From positions 1 to 44,566 of the forward strand of contig CAZWUL010000006.1 in assembly GCA_964636625.1 (NCBI GenBank): a DNA stretch of 44,566 bases. The letters run 5' to 3'. The DNA comes from CAZWUL01 sp964636625 (GTDB lineage: Bacteria > Atribacterota > Phoenicimicrobiia > Phoenicimicrobiales > Stramentimicrobiaceae). Of this stretch, positions 16,791 through 24,468 are shown in pieces. Position 1 is the first letter of the stretch; each line of letters starts with the position of its first letter. The notes beneath the pieces were generated by a model. The model had not been told where the DNA came from and did no database searches. It worked only from the letters and a program-made list of their open reading frames with translations. The position numbers and the translations under genes are program-made.

Positions 16791-17635
16791 AAAATGTATC
16801 TTTTACCTATAATTTAAATATGCCATTTGAAACCGAAGTATTGAAATCCCTTAACATTTCAATAAACAAGGGAGAGTTTGTTGGTATTATTGGTCATACT
16901 GGCTGTGGTAAAACAACATTATTGCAATTACTTAATGGATTGTTAGAACCAACCGTTGGAAATGTATTCGTTGATGGTATCGATATTCACAAAGAAAAAA
17001 ATAAACTAAGAGAGATAAGAAAAAAGATTGGCTTATCTTTTCAATATCCTGAAAATCAATTATTTGAAGAAACAATATTTAAAGAAATCGCATTTGGCCC
17101 AAAAAATTTAGGATTAAAGGGAAATAATCTTATAGAAAATGTAAAAAAAGCTATGAAAATGGTTGATTTGGATTATTCAAATTACAAAGAGAGATCCCCA
17201 TTTAATCTTAGTGGTGGAGAAATGAGAAGAGTTGCAATTGCAAGTATATTAGCAATAGACCCGGAGGTAATTATTCTTGACGAGCCAACTGCAAGTTTAG
17301 ATCCCCAAACAAGGAATAAGTTATTAAACCTAATTAAAGATCTTTTTAGGTGCTATAACAAAACTATTGTATTAGTATCCCACAATATGGAAGTGATTGC
17401 TGAGCTAGCCCAAAGAATTATAGTAATGGAAAAAGGCAGAATTGTTTTGAATGACACACCAAAAAATATTTTTAGAAATAATGTAGAGCTATTGGAAGAA
17501 GTAGGTTTAGCAATTCCACAAATAACATCTATAGTACATAAATTAAGAAAAATGGGAAAACCTATTAGAACAGATATCTTGAATATAGAGGAAGCAAAAA
17601 ATGAAATTTTAAAAATTGCAAGAAACAATAGGTGA
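16775..17635 (+). CDS. ecfA2: ECF transporter ATPase EcfA2
   Basis: This 286-aa partner ATPase has Walker A GHTGCGKTT at 40-48, signature LSGGE at 145-149 and Walker B VIILDE at 165-170. The QYPENQLFEETIFKEIAFGP segment is typical of EcfA2 rather than of general ABC ATPases. Its start lies inside ecfA1 and its end abuts ecfT, so the three are translated as a unit. It should form a heterodimer with EcfA1 that binds EcfT. Confidence 0.95.
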   Translation: MFIDLKNVSFTYNLNMPFETEVLKSLNISINKGEFVGIIGHTGCGKTTLLQLLNGLLEPTVGNVFVDGIDIHKEKNKLREIRKKIGLSFQYPENQLFEETIFKEIAFGPKNLGLKGNNLIENVKKAMKMVDLDYSNYKERSPFNLSGGEMRRVAIASILAIDPEVIILDEPTASLDPQTRNKLLNLIKDLFRCYNKTIVLVSHNMEVIAELAQRIIVMEKGRIVLNDTPKNIFRNNVELLEEVGLAIPQITSIVHKLRKMGKPIRTDILNIEEAKNEILKIARNNR

Positions 17636-17639
17636 AAAA

Positions 17640-18449
17640 ATGAGATTTTCCAAAAATTTAACAATTGGGCAATATATACATAAAGATTCTATTATACACA
17701 AACTTGATCCCAGGGTTAAGTTAATTACAGTATTAATATTAATTATTATTATATTCCTAACAAATAATTGGATAGGCTTTTTTGTCATAGGCATGTATTT
17801 GTTCAGCGCTATAATTATTTCGAAAATAAATCCAAAGTATGTATTATTAGGTGTTAAACCTTTGTTATTTATCATTATTATCACCTTACTACTGCATTTG
17901 TTTACGACAAAAGGTGAAATAATTTATACTTTCTGGGTTTTAAAGATTACCAAAGAAGGAATATTTAAAGGATTATTTATTGCCACCAGGTTATTTTTGC
18001 TAATATTGTCTACATCCTGGTTGACCTTAACAACATCTCCAATCTCGCTGACAGACGGGATAGAGAGAATACTACTAGTTTTTAAAAAAATCAAAATACC
18101 AGTTCCGGCACATGAAATTGCTATGATGATGACTATTGCTCTTCGATTTATACCCACCTTGATGGAGGAGACTGAAAAAATAATTAAAGCACAAATTGCA
18201 CGTGGAGCGGATTTCGAAACCGGGAATATAGTTAATCGTTTAAAAAGTATGATTCCAATTATTATCCCCTTATTTATTAATGCCTTTCATAGGGCTGACG
18301 AATTAGCTGTTGCTATGGAAGCAAGATGTTATAAAGGGGGAGACGGCAGAACCCATTATCGTAAATTATCAATTAAAATATATGACAATATATTTTTATT
18401 TGTAACTTTCATTGTTTTTATATTGGTGGCAATTTTAAAATATTATTAG
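17640..18449 (+). CDS. ecfT: ECF transporter transmembrane protein EcfT
   Basis: This 269-aa membrane protein has about five hydrophobic segments. Two short Ala-Arg motifs in the cytoplasmic part (QIARGADFETG and AMEARCYKGGDG) couple to the ATPases. The N-terminus IGQYIHKDSIIHKLDPRVK is typical. I chose the ATG at 17640, 5 nt behind AGGTG. A start at 17616 would overlap ecfA2 and add eight unrelated residues. Confidence 0.94.
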   Translation: MRFSKNLTIGQYIHKDSIIHKLDPRVKLITVLILIIIIFLTNNWIGFFVIGMYLFSAIIISKINPKYVLLGVKPLLFIIIITLLLHLFTTKGEIIYTFWVLKITKEGIFKGLFIATRLFLLILSTSWLTLTTSPISLTDGIERILLVFKKIKIPVPAHEIAMMMTIALRFIPTLMEETEKIIKAQIARGADFETGNIVNRLKSMIPIIIPLFINAFHRADELAVAMEARCYKGGDGRTHYRKLSIKIYDNIFLFVTFIVFILVAILKYY

Positions 18450-18467
18450 GATTAATTGTTATAAGTG

Positions 18468-19253
18468 ATGGAATCAAAAAATATTAAAATAATTATTGCT
18501 TATGATGGAACAAACTATTCCGGATGGCAAAGGCAAAAAAACAAAAAAAATATTCAAGGTACAATTGAAAAAACAATTAGTATCATTACCGGTGAACAGG
18601 AGATAAAGCTATATGGTTCCGGGCGCACAGATGCAGGTGTTCATGCTCTAGGTCAGGTTGCCAATTTTCATACTTATAGCAATTTGCCTGTTGATAGATG
18701 GCCTTTTGCATTGAATAATGCTTTACCAGGAGATATCAGAATAAAGTATGCAAAAAAAGTTAATGCAAGATTTCATGCCCGATACAGTGCTAAGAGTAAA
18801 TTGTATAGATATTGTGTTATGACTGAAAATATCGTGGATGAAAAAAATTATTATTCATCAAAATATGTCTTTTTAAAAAATTATTGTTACTTTTTTACTA
18901 AAAAATTGGATGTTGATAGAATGAACGAAGCAGCAAAATATCTTACTGGATATCATGATTTTAGTAGCTTAAGCTGCTTAAATAAGAAAAAGAATGATAG
19001 AAAAAAAAATAAAATAAGAAAAATCCTTAATATCAAAATAGAAAAGAAAAAAAAATTTGTACACTTTTCTATTGAAGCAAATTCTTTTCTATATAAAATG
19101 GTTAGAATTATTATAGGGACTTTAATAGATTTTTCCGTAAATGAACGTAATCCCGGAGAAATAATTCAAATACTGAAAAATAAGGATAACTTTAAATCAG
19201 GCCAAGTAGTGCCACCGTGTGGTTTATATTTAGTCAAAGTACGTTATAAATAA
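18468..19253 (+). CDS. truA: tRNA pseudouridine(38-40) synthase
   Basis: This 261-aa enzyme converts uridines 38-40 of the tRNA anticodon arm to pseudouridine. The catalytic motif GSGRTDAGVHALGQ is present, with the nucleophile D55. The C-terminal FLYKMVRIIIGTLI block is also typical. GTG at 18465 directly precedes the ATG in frame, so the start may be one codon earlier. The order ecfT-truA-rplM-rpsI is the common Bacillota one. Confidence 0.95.
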   Translation: MESKNIKIIIAYDGTNYSGWQRQKNKKNIQGTIEKTISIITGEQEIKLYGSGRTDAGVHALGQVANFHTYSNLPVDRWPFALNNALPGDIRIKYAKKVNARFHARYSAKSKLYRYCVMTENIVDEKNYYSSKYVFLKNYCYFFTKKLDVDRMNEAAKYLTGYHDFSSLSCLNKKKNDRKKNKIRKILNIKIEKKKKFVHFSIEANSFLYKMVRIIIGTLIDFSVNERNPGEIIQILKNKDNFKSGQVVPPCGLYLVKVRYK

Positions 19254-19285
19254 TATAATATTAACAAAAAAGATAATAAAGATCG

Positions 19286-19302
19286 CACCCGCATAGCGGG
19301 TG
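19286..19302. repeat. GC-rich hairpin behind truA (first of two)
   Basis: CACCCGC and GCGGGTG form a perfect 7-bp stem with the 3-nt loop ATA. It stands out because the surroundings are AT-rich. It lies 33 bp behind the truA stop and 8 nt before a second hairpin with the same stem and loop sizes. Alone it has no T-run; it may assist the following terminator. Confidence 0.6.
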
Positions 19303-19310
19303 GCTTTAAG

Positions 19311-19337
19311 AACCCCTGAAAGGGGTTTAACTTTTTT
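19311..19337 (+). terminator. Terminator after truA
   Basis: AACCCCT and AGGGGTT (19311-19317 and 19321-19327) form a perfect 7-bp stem with a GAA loop, followed by TAAC and then six Ts (19332-19337) and further T tracts. This fits a rho-independent terminator ending the ecfA1-truA transcription unit. The hairpin immediately upstream makes it a tandem structure. Confidence 0.65.
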
Positions 19338-19378
19338 GCTCTTTTTCTTTCGATTTTTTATTTATACCTTTAGCCATA

Positions 19379-19440
19379 ATCTTTCTTAAGCAATAGTATT
19401 TCCAACTTTGGACTTCAGGTGAAATATTATCATCTAGATT
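19379..19440. repeat. Dispersed intergenic repeat, copy A
   Basis: This stretch of about 62 bp shares roughly 80% identity by hand alignment with 35528-35588. Shared landmarks on the + strand are TTTCTTAAGCAATAG, TTCCARCTTTG, CTTCAGGT and TCATCTA. On the - strand it can be read as a short lysine-rich peptide tail ending at 19327, but the similarity to copy B gives peptide matches in more than one frame, so coding is not established. It may be the end of a decayed mobile element. Confidence 0.55.
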
Positions 19441-19466
19441 ATTTTAATCTTTTTATGATAAAACCA

Positions 19467-19515
19467 TTTATTTAACCATTACCATCTTCTAAGAAAATGG
19501 TAATGGTTAAATAAA
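19467..19515. repeat. Perfect 19-bp inverted repeat upstream of the rplM promoter
   Basis: Positions 19467-19485 and 19497-19515 are exact reverse complements (TTTATTTAACCATTACCAT and its complement) around an 11-nt spacer. No T-run follows on the + strand, so it is not a normal terminator. It lies 21 bp before the -35 box of the rplM promoter and next to dispersed repeat A. It could be a regulator site, a transcript-end structure or the tip of a small mobile element. Confidence 0.7.
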
Positions 19516-19536
19516 ATCATTATATAGAGAAATGCC

Positions 19537-19565
19537 TTGACATTATCTACTAATTATATTAGAAT
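19537..19565 (+). promoter_or_regulatory. Sigma-A-type promoter for rplM-rpsI
   Basis: A perfect -35 box TTGACA (19537-19542) is separated by 17 bp from TAGAAT (19560-19565). Transcription from about 19572 would give a leader of roughly 48 nt before the TTG start of rplM. This makes rplM-rpsI an independent unit behind the truA terminator. Confidence 0.75.
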
Positions 19566-19619
19566 TTTTATGTTATTTTATCCTAATTTTATAAACAATG
19601 GCAGCACAGGGAGGGAAAT

Positions 19620-20045
19620 TTGAAAACATATAAAGAAAAAAAAGAAAACATACAAAGAAAATGGTATCTGTATGATGCAGATGGAAAAATATTGGGAAGA
19701 CTGGCAACCGAAATAGCTTCGATTTTAAGAGGGAAAAATAAGGTTGTTTTTGACGAATCTCAAGATCTCGGAGATTATGTTGTTGTTATTAATGCTGAAA
19801 AAGTTAGAGTAACAGGAAAAAAGGAAGAACAAAAATTATACAGACATCACACTGGTTATCCCGGTTCATTAAAAGAAATAAAGTACAAAGAATTGCAACA
19901 TAAAAAACCAGAAGCAATTATCGAAAAAGCTGTTAAGGGTATGTTACCAAATAATAAGCTTAATCGTGCAATAATAAAAAAACTAAAAGTATATAGTGGA
20001 AATACACATCCACATACTGCCCAAGAAATTGAAATAGTGAACTAA
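19620..20045 (+). CDS. rplM: 50S ribosomal protein L13
   Basis: This 141-aa L13 contains RKWYLYDADGKILGRLATEI and KGMLPNNKLNRAIIKKLKVY, ending HPHTAQEIEIVN. It is an early 50S assembly protein. It starts at TTG behind GGGAGGG. It forms an operon with rpsI, 20 bp downstream, as in almost all bacteria. Confidence 0.97.
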   Translation: MKTYKEKKENIQRKWYLYDADGKILGRLATEIASILRGKNKVVFDESQDLGDYVVVINAEKVRVTGKKEEQKLYRHHTGYPGSLKEIKYKELQHKKPEAIIEKAVKGMLPNNKLNRAIIKKLKVYSGNTHPHTAQEIEIVN

Positions 20046-20065
20046 CAAAAAAGGAGGTGTAGAGC

Positions 20066-20458
20066 TTGTCAATAAATCGTTATTATGGAACTGGCAGAAG
20101 AAAAACTTCAATTGCCAAGGTTTGGATATTTTCAGGAAAAGGAAATATCACTATTAATAATAAACCCCATAGTAGTTATTTCTTTAATCCTATTGACAGA
20201 TTAGCAGTAGAAGAACCGTTACAATTGGTACAAAAGATTGATGAGGTGGATGTTAATGTAAAGGTAACCGGTGGCGGAGCTACTGGTCAGGCCGGAGCAG
20301 TTAGACACGGCATTGCCAGAGCTTTAGTTGAATACGATCATTCTTTGAGACCTATTCTAAAAAAAGAAAAGATGCTTGAACGTGATGCAAGGATGAAAGA
20401 AAGAAAGAAATATGGTCAGAAAGGTGCAAGAGCAAATTATCAGTTTTCAAAGAGATAA
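20066..20458 (+). CDS. rpsI: 30S ribosomal protein S9
   Basis: This 130-aa protein begins MSINRYYGTGRRKTSIAKVW and contains VKVTGGGATGQAGAVRHGIA. The C-terminal ...QFSKR provides the conserved lysine-arginine end that touches P-site tRNA. The start is TTG with AAGGAGGTG in front. It is followed by a terminator. Confidence 0.97.
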   Translation: MSINRYYGTGRRKTSIAKVWIFSGKGNITINNKPHSSYFFNPIDRLAVEEPLQLVQKIDEVDVNVKVTGGGATGQAGAVRHGIARALVEYDHSLRPILKKEKMLERDARMKERKKYGQKGARANYQFSKR

Positions 20459-20518
20459 TATTTCTTTGTTCCTGGTTTTTTTGTCATTTTTATATATTTC
20501 AGTTATAAAAAAAGAAAT

Positions 20519-20567
20519 AGCCATCATCAAAGTTTTTTTGATAAAATTATTTTGTGGTGGCTTTTTT
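20519..20567 (+). terminator. Terminator after rpsI
   Basis: AGCCATCATCAA (from 20519) pairs, with some G-U pairs, with TTGTGGTGGCT (to 20562), followed by TTTTTTATTTT. An A-rich run on the left can extend the stem with the T-run. It ends the rplM-rpsI unit just before cdaA. I see no strong promoter between it and cdaA, so some read-through or an upstream promoter is likely. Confidence 0.65.
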
Positions 20568-20595
20568 ATTTTATAAAGAAAGGGTAATCAATCAG

Positions 20596-21402
20596 ATGCC
20601 TTTGAATTTTTCTATTTTAGATATACTTGATGTTATTATAATTACCTTCATTTTTTATAATGTACTATTACTAATTAAAGATACACCTGCTGTCCAAATT
20701 ATTAAAGGACTTGTTGCTCTTTTTGTGTTTTCTTTTATATCTAATTGGCTGGGATTAAGAACTATAAATTGGTTAATTAAAGGACTTATGACAATGCTTG
20801 TTGTAGCTATTCCCATTATATTTCAACCAGAACTAAGACGTTTATTATTAAAGATGGGCAGAGGGGGATTCTTAAGCAGTTTAGCATTATTTAAACCAAA
20901 GGAAGAAAGTAAAAAATATGAAGAAATCATCGATGGAATTATTATGGTCGCACCCATGTTAGCCGCTGAGAAGAACGGTGCTTTAATTGTTTTAGAAAGA
21001 GAAGTAGGACTCCAGGATATATTAGAAACCGGGATTACCTTAAATAGTGATTTTTCATCAGAATTACTTTATTCGATATTTTTACCAAATTCACCCTTAC
21101 ATGATGGTGCTGTAATAATAAGAAATAATAGGATTGCAGGAGCCAATTGTATTTTGCCTTTAACCAAAAGGAATGATATAAAGAAATATTTGGGTACACG
21201 CCACAGGGCTGCTATAGGGTTAAGTGAAAATTCCGATGCGTTGATTGTTGTAGTTTCTGAAGAAAGAGGTGCAATTACAGTGGCAATCGATGGACGGTTA
21301 ACCAGACCTTTGGAATCCCAATTGCTAAAAAAATTTTTACGAAAAATGTACCACCCTAAAAAAAATAATATTTTTAATATGATGAAAACGGGAAAAGATT
21401 AA
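20596..21402 (+). CDS. cdaA: Diadenylate cyclase CdaA
   Basis: This 268-aa membrane enzyme makes cyclic di-AMP from two ATP. Three hydrophobic segments occupy roughly residues 8-77. The DAC domain shows SPLHDGAVII (DGA at 170-172) and GTRHRAAIGLSE (RHR at 202-204), both needed for catalysis. The ATG at 20596 fits the family N-terminus; a longer frame from 20554 would begin inside the terminator. It is followed by cdaR and glmM, the classical c-di-AMP/cell-wall cluster. Confidence 0.96.
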   Translation: MPLNFSILDILDVIIITFIFYNVLLLIKDTPAVQIIKGLVALFVFSFISNWLGLRTINWLIKGLMTMLVVAIPIIFQPELRRLLLKMGRGGFLSSLALFKPKEESKKYEEIIDGIIMVAPMLAAEKNGALIVLEREVGLQDILETGITLNSDFSSELLYSIFLPNSPLHDGAVIIRNNRIAGANCILPLTKRNDIKKYLGTRHRAAIGLSENSDALIVVVSEERGAITVAIDGRLTRPLESQLLKKFLRKMYHPKKNNIFNMMKTGKD

Positions 21403-21403
21403 A

Positions 21404-22609
21404 GTGATTGAAATTAAAAAAAGAATTTTTAAAAATGCAGATATTAAATTATTAGCATTTATAATGGCCATTATCTTATGGTTTTATATTTCAAGTGAAT
21501 ATAACATAACAGCTGAGAGATATTATGATATTGAGATTAGGCCAATAAATTTAGCTGATAATTTATCAATAAGAGTAATCAGAGATAAGATTAGTGTCGG
21601 GATTGAAGGGCCAAAAAATATATTAGATAGTTTATCTTCTCAACAAATCGTAGGTACAGTAGATTTGAAAAATACTGTAGAGCCTGGTGAATATCGGATA
21701 GAAGCAAATGTTATTATTCCAAAAAATACAAATATTACAAAAATAATACCAAATGAAGTTATAGTAGAGATTGAAAAAATATTAGAACAGGATTTTCAGG
21801 TAGAATATAATTTGATTGGATTACCTGAGAGAGGATATTCTTTAGAAGGTGAACCTGATATAAATCCAAAACAAGTGACATTGAATGGTCCAAATTCATT
21901 GCTTGAAAAAATAGAGCAGGCAAGAGTTGATATAGATATTTCCTCAATAAAAGAAGATCTAATTACTGATAAGATTGTGTCTATTTATGATAGAACTGGA
22001 GAGGAAATTAAAGATATACTGGTTAAACCTAATATTGTTTCTGTATCAATAAAAGTAGGCGAAGGATACCCTGAAAAAATATTACCAGTAAAACCTCGCA
22101 TTATAGGAAAACCAGCCCCAGAGTATTTTATCTCGAAAATAGAAGCTAATCCGAGTGATATTGAGGTTTATGGGAATTATTCAAAAATAAGTAAAATAGA
22201 TTTTTTGGAAACCATTCCTATTGATGTCAACGGAATTACAAAAACGCTTACAGTAAAAATACCACCCATTATTGGAGAAGGAATATATATATCTGATGAG
22301 CAGGAATCTTTAATCGAGGTTCAGATACATGTTATGGAAAAAGAAGAAGAACTTCTATTTGAAAATATTAAAATAATTAAAAGAGATGCATCACCATTTG
22401 TTAATTATCAGCTAATACCTGAAACTGTAGATGTAAAAATATCTGGAAAATATAATGATATAAAAAATGTAACAGAAGATGACATAATAGCATTTGTAAA
22501 TCTTTTAGATATTGAAATAGAAAAAACAAAAGTTGAGGTCGAATTACCTTCTGGAATAAATTTGATAGAAGTAATTCCAGAAGAAGTTAACATATATATA
22601 AAAAACTAA
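21404..22609 (+). CDS. cdaR: CdaA regulator CdaR (YbbR domains)
   Basis: This 401-aa protein has one N-terminal membrane segment (about residues 13-30, IKLLAFIMAIILWFYIS) and an extracytoplasmic part made of repeated YbbR domains. The repeats are recognised by recurring segments such as PKNILDSL, PKQVTLNGPNSLLEKI and PSDIEVYGNYSKISKI. CdaR binds CdaA and tunes c-di-AMP synthesis. The GTG start follows the cdaA stop by one base. Confidence 0.93.
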   Translation: MIEIKKRIFKNADIKLLAFIMAIILWFYISSEYNITAERYYDIEIRPINLADNLSIRVIRDKISVGIEGPKNILDSLSSQQIVGTVDLKNTVEPGEYRIEANVIIPKNTNITKIIPNEVIVEIEKILEQDFQVEYNLIGLPERGYSLEGEPDINPKQVTLNGPNSLLEKIEQARVDIDISSIKEDLITDKIVSIYDRTGEEIKDILVKPNIVSVSIKVGEGYPEKILPVKPRIIGKPAPEYFISKIEANPSDIEVYGNYSKISKIDFLETIPIDVNGITKTLTVKIPPIIGEGIYISDEQESLIEVQIHVMEKEEELLFENIKIIKRDASPFVNYQLIPETVDVKISGKYNDIKNVTEDDIIAFVNLLDIEIEKTKVEVELPSGINLIEVIPEEVNIYIKN

Positions 22610-22624
22610 AAAGGATTGTTAAGG

Positions 22625-23977
22625 ATGAATGAGCTATTTGGTACAGATGGTATAAGGGGAGAAGTAAACCAATATCCTATGACTGCAGAAATTGCCTTTA
22701 ATCTTGGCAAGGCAATTGGTTATTACTATAGTAATATAAATAACAGACAAATACTAATAGGTAAAGATACCAGGCTATCTGGAGATATGTTGGAATCTGC
22801 ACTTATTGCTGGCCTTTGTTCAACCGGGGTAGATGTAATCAATGCAGGGATAATAACAACACCTGCTATTGCATATTTAACTAAATATTGCAAGGCTATA
22901 ATGGGCATTGTAATATCTGCTTCACATAATCCCTATTATGATAATGGTATAAAGTTTTTTAACAGCAATGGCTATAAAATTGACAGTATACATGAAAAAA
23001 GAATAGAAGAAATACTTATTAATGAAAAGTATAAAAAATATAAAATACCAGGTAAAAAAATAGGCAAGGTTTACCATTTAAAAGAATCTAAGGATATATA
23101 TAGAAAATATCTATTTAACTCTATTGCCGGAAATATTGAAAAAAATGATTTTAGAATAATTTTCGATTGTGCCAATGGGGCTTCCAGTGAGGTTATTGAA
23201 GACCTATTTCACCGATTTAACAACAACTTTAAAGTTATAAATAATTCACCGAATGGAATCAATATAAATCAGAAATGCGGTTCAACCTGTATGAATAGTC
23301 TTCAGAAAGAGGTGCTGAGAGAAAAAGCTGACCTGGGGTTTGCATTTGATGGGGATGCTGACAGGGTTTTAGCGGTTGATGAAAAAGGGCAGGTAGTAGA
23401 CGGTGATCAAATAATGGTAATTTATACCGGCGCTTTTTTAAAAGAGGGTCAGTTGGGGAATAATGTAATTGTCACTACTTATATGAGTAATTTAGGATTT
23501 GATGAAACGATTGAAGAAATCGGAGGCAAAGTAATCAGAACAAATATTGGGGATAAGTATGTATTAAAGGAAATGATTGAAAAAAAGTCTTGTCTGGGAG
23601 GAGAGCAGTCTGGACATATTATTTTTTTGAAAAAAAGCCCTAACGGTGATGGTATAATTACATCATTACAATTGCTGAGGGCGTTAAATAAAAATGATGA
23701 AAAGGTATCTTTGCAAGCTGCGCGTATGAAAAAATATCACCAAATGTTATTAAACTATCATATTGAAAATAAATTATCTTTTTTATGCAGCAAAGAGTTT
23801 AATGAAATAAAAAAGGAGTTAAAAAGTATTCTAAAAGATAACGGGAGAATCTTAATTAGACCATCAGGGACTGAAAATAAGATTAGAATATTGTTAGAAA
23901 GCAAAGATAAGGGGATAATTGATAATCTGGGAAAACAACTTAATAGTTTTATTGAAATTTACAAAAAAAAGTATTAA
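22625..23977 (+). CDS. glmM: Phosphoglucosamine mutase
   Basis: This 450-aa enzyme converts glucosamine-6-phosphate to glucosamine-1-phosphate for UDP-GlcNAc synthesis. The N-terminus MNELFGTDGIRG, the phosphoserine loop SASHNP (S100), the metal loop DGDADR (242-247), the sugar loop GGEQSGH and the phosphate loop RPSGTENKIRI are all present. I chose the ATG at 22625 rather than a TTG at 22616, which has no room for a ribosome-binding site. CdaA-CdaR-GlmM are known to interact. Confidence 0.97.
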   Translation: MNELFGTDGIRGEVNQYPMTAEIAFNLGKAIGYYYSNINNRQILIGKDTRLSGDMLESALIAGLCSTGVDVINAGIITTPAIAYLTKYCKAIMGIVISASHNPYYDNGIKFFNSNGYKIDSIHEKRIEEILINEKYKKYKIPGKKIGKVYHLKESKDIYRKYLFNSIAGNIEKNDFRIIFDCANGASSEVIEDLFHRFNNNFKVINNSPNGININQKCGSTCMNSLQKEVLREKADLGFAFDGDADRVLAVDEKGQVVDGDQIMVIYTGAFLKEGQLGNNVIVTTYMSNLGFDETIEEIGGKVIRTNIGDKYVLKEMIEKKSCLGGEQSGHIIFLKKSPNGDGIITSLQLLRALNKNDEKVSLQAARMKKYHQMLLNYHIENKLSFLCSKEFNEIKKELKSILKDNGRILIRPSGTENKIRILLESKDKGIIDNLGKQLNSFIEIYKKKY

Positions 23978-24182
23978 ATAAATATTTCTTTTATGCTCAG
24001 TATTAAAAGAATAAATGATAAATTAACCAATAATATAATATAAAAATATTATGGTAAATATGGTATAATAATATTAATTTTAGTAGAAATAGAGCTTCAC
24101 GAAATTAAAAGATAGTTCTTGAAGGACACTTAGTAGAAAAAAAGGGAGGGGGTATTTATTAATAAAATTAAATAGAATATTA
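23978..24182 (+). other. Leader region upstream of the glmS ribozyme
   Basis: This AT-rich stretch has no ORF. It holds a promoter candidate (24061-24069), a 10-nt direct repeat TTAGTAGAAA at 24080-24089 and 24130-24139, and a purine-rich AAAGGGAGGGGG at 24141-24152. The last looks like a very strong ribosome-binding site but is followed by no start codon. This part would be removed when the ribozyme cleaves at 24182/24183. Confidence 0.45.
24061..24069 (+). promoter_or_regulatory. Candidate extended -10 promoter for ribozyme-glmS
   Basis: TGGTATAAT is a perfect -10 hexamer preceded by a TG at the extended -10 position. No good -35 box is seen at the expected distance, which such promoters tolerate. 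It lies about 115 bp upstream of the ribozyme cleavage site. Confidence 0.5.
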
Positions 24183-24338
24183 GCGCCCGAGCTTAATATA
24201 AAAAAATATTTATTTCATTTTTTTATATTAAGTTGACGAGGTAGGAGTTAATCGAAATTTCGGCGGATGCTCCTGGGATGCCATCCCTTAGGTAATTACA
24301 AAACTTACAAGTGATTGTAAGGACAAAAAATTACCAGG
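24183..24338 (+). ncRNA. glmS ribozyme (glucosamine-6-phosphate-activated)
   Basis: The conserved core is visible: cleavage context A/GCGCCCGAGC (cut between 24182 and 24183), then P1 of about 16 bp (24192-24207 with 24217-24232), AGTTGACGAGG, ATCGAAATTTCGGCGGATGC, a short P3 hairpin GGGAT/ATCCC and a long P4 arm whose base pairs GGTAATT with AATTACC. When glucosamine-6-phosphate is abundant the RNA self-cleaves, exposing glmS mRNA to RNase J. P1 is almost pure A-U. Confidence 0.95.
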
Positions 24339-24387
24339 TTATTATTGATCCTTATTTTTGTTAATATATTGCTAAAAATATTGTAGT

Positions 24388-24446
24388 AAAAATCCTCATT
24401 AACTATTACTGGTATTCTTTACTGGATTAATAATGAGGATTTTTTT
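24388..24446 (+). terminator. Intrinsic-terminator-like hairpin between ribozyme and glmS
   Basis: AAAAATCCTCATTA (24388-24401) pairs perfectly over 14 bp with TAATGAGGATTTTT (24431-24444), and seven Ts run from 24440 to 24446. It meets the form of a rho-independent terminator, yet it lies between the ribozyme and the glmS start codon 23 bp on. It may attenuate glmS transcription or protect the downstream RNA. The T-run is only 4 nt from the ribosome-binding site. Confidence 0.7.
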
Positions 24447-24468
24447 ATTAGGAAGAAAGGAAAATATA

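Noticed and set aside
19327..19437. A - strand peptide-coding frame of 36 codons behind repeat A
   Set aside because: It has no start codon or ribosome-binding site, has a stop three codons upstream, and the repeat similarity is not confined to one frame, so it is recorded as a repeat and not as a gene.
24433..24468. Upstream in-frame ATG extending GlmS by 12 residues
   Set aside because: It lies inside the terminator hairpin and would prevent exposure of the N-terminal catalytic cysteine.
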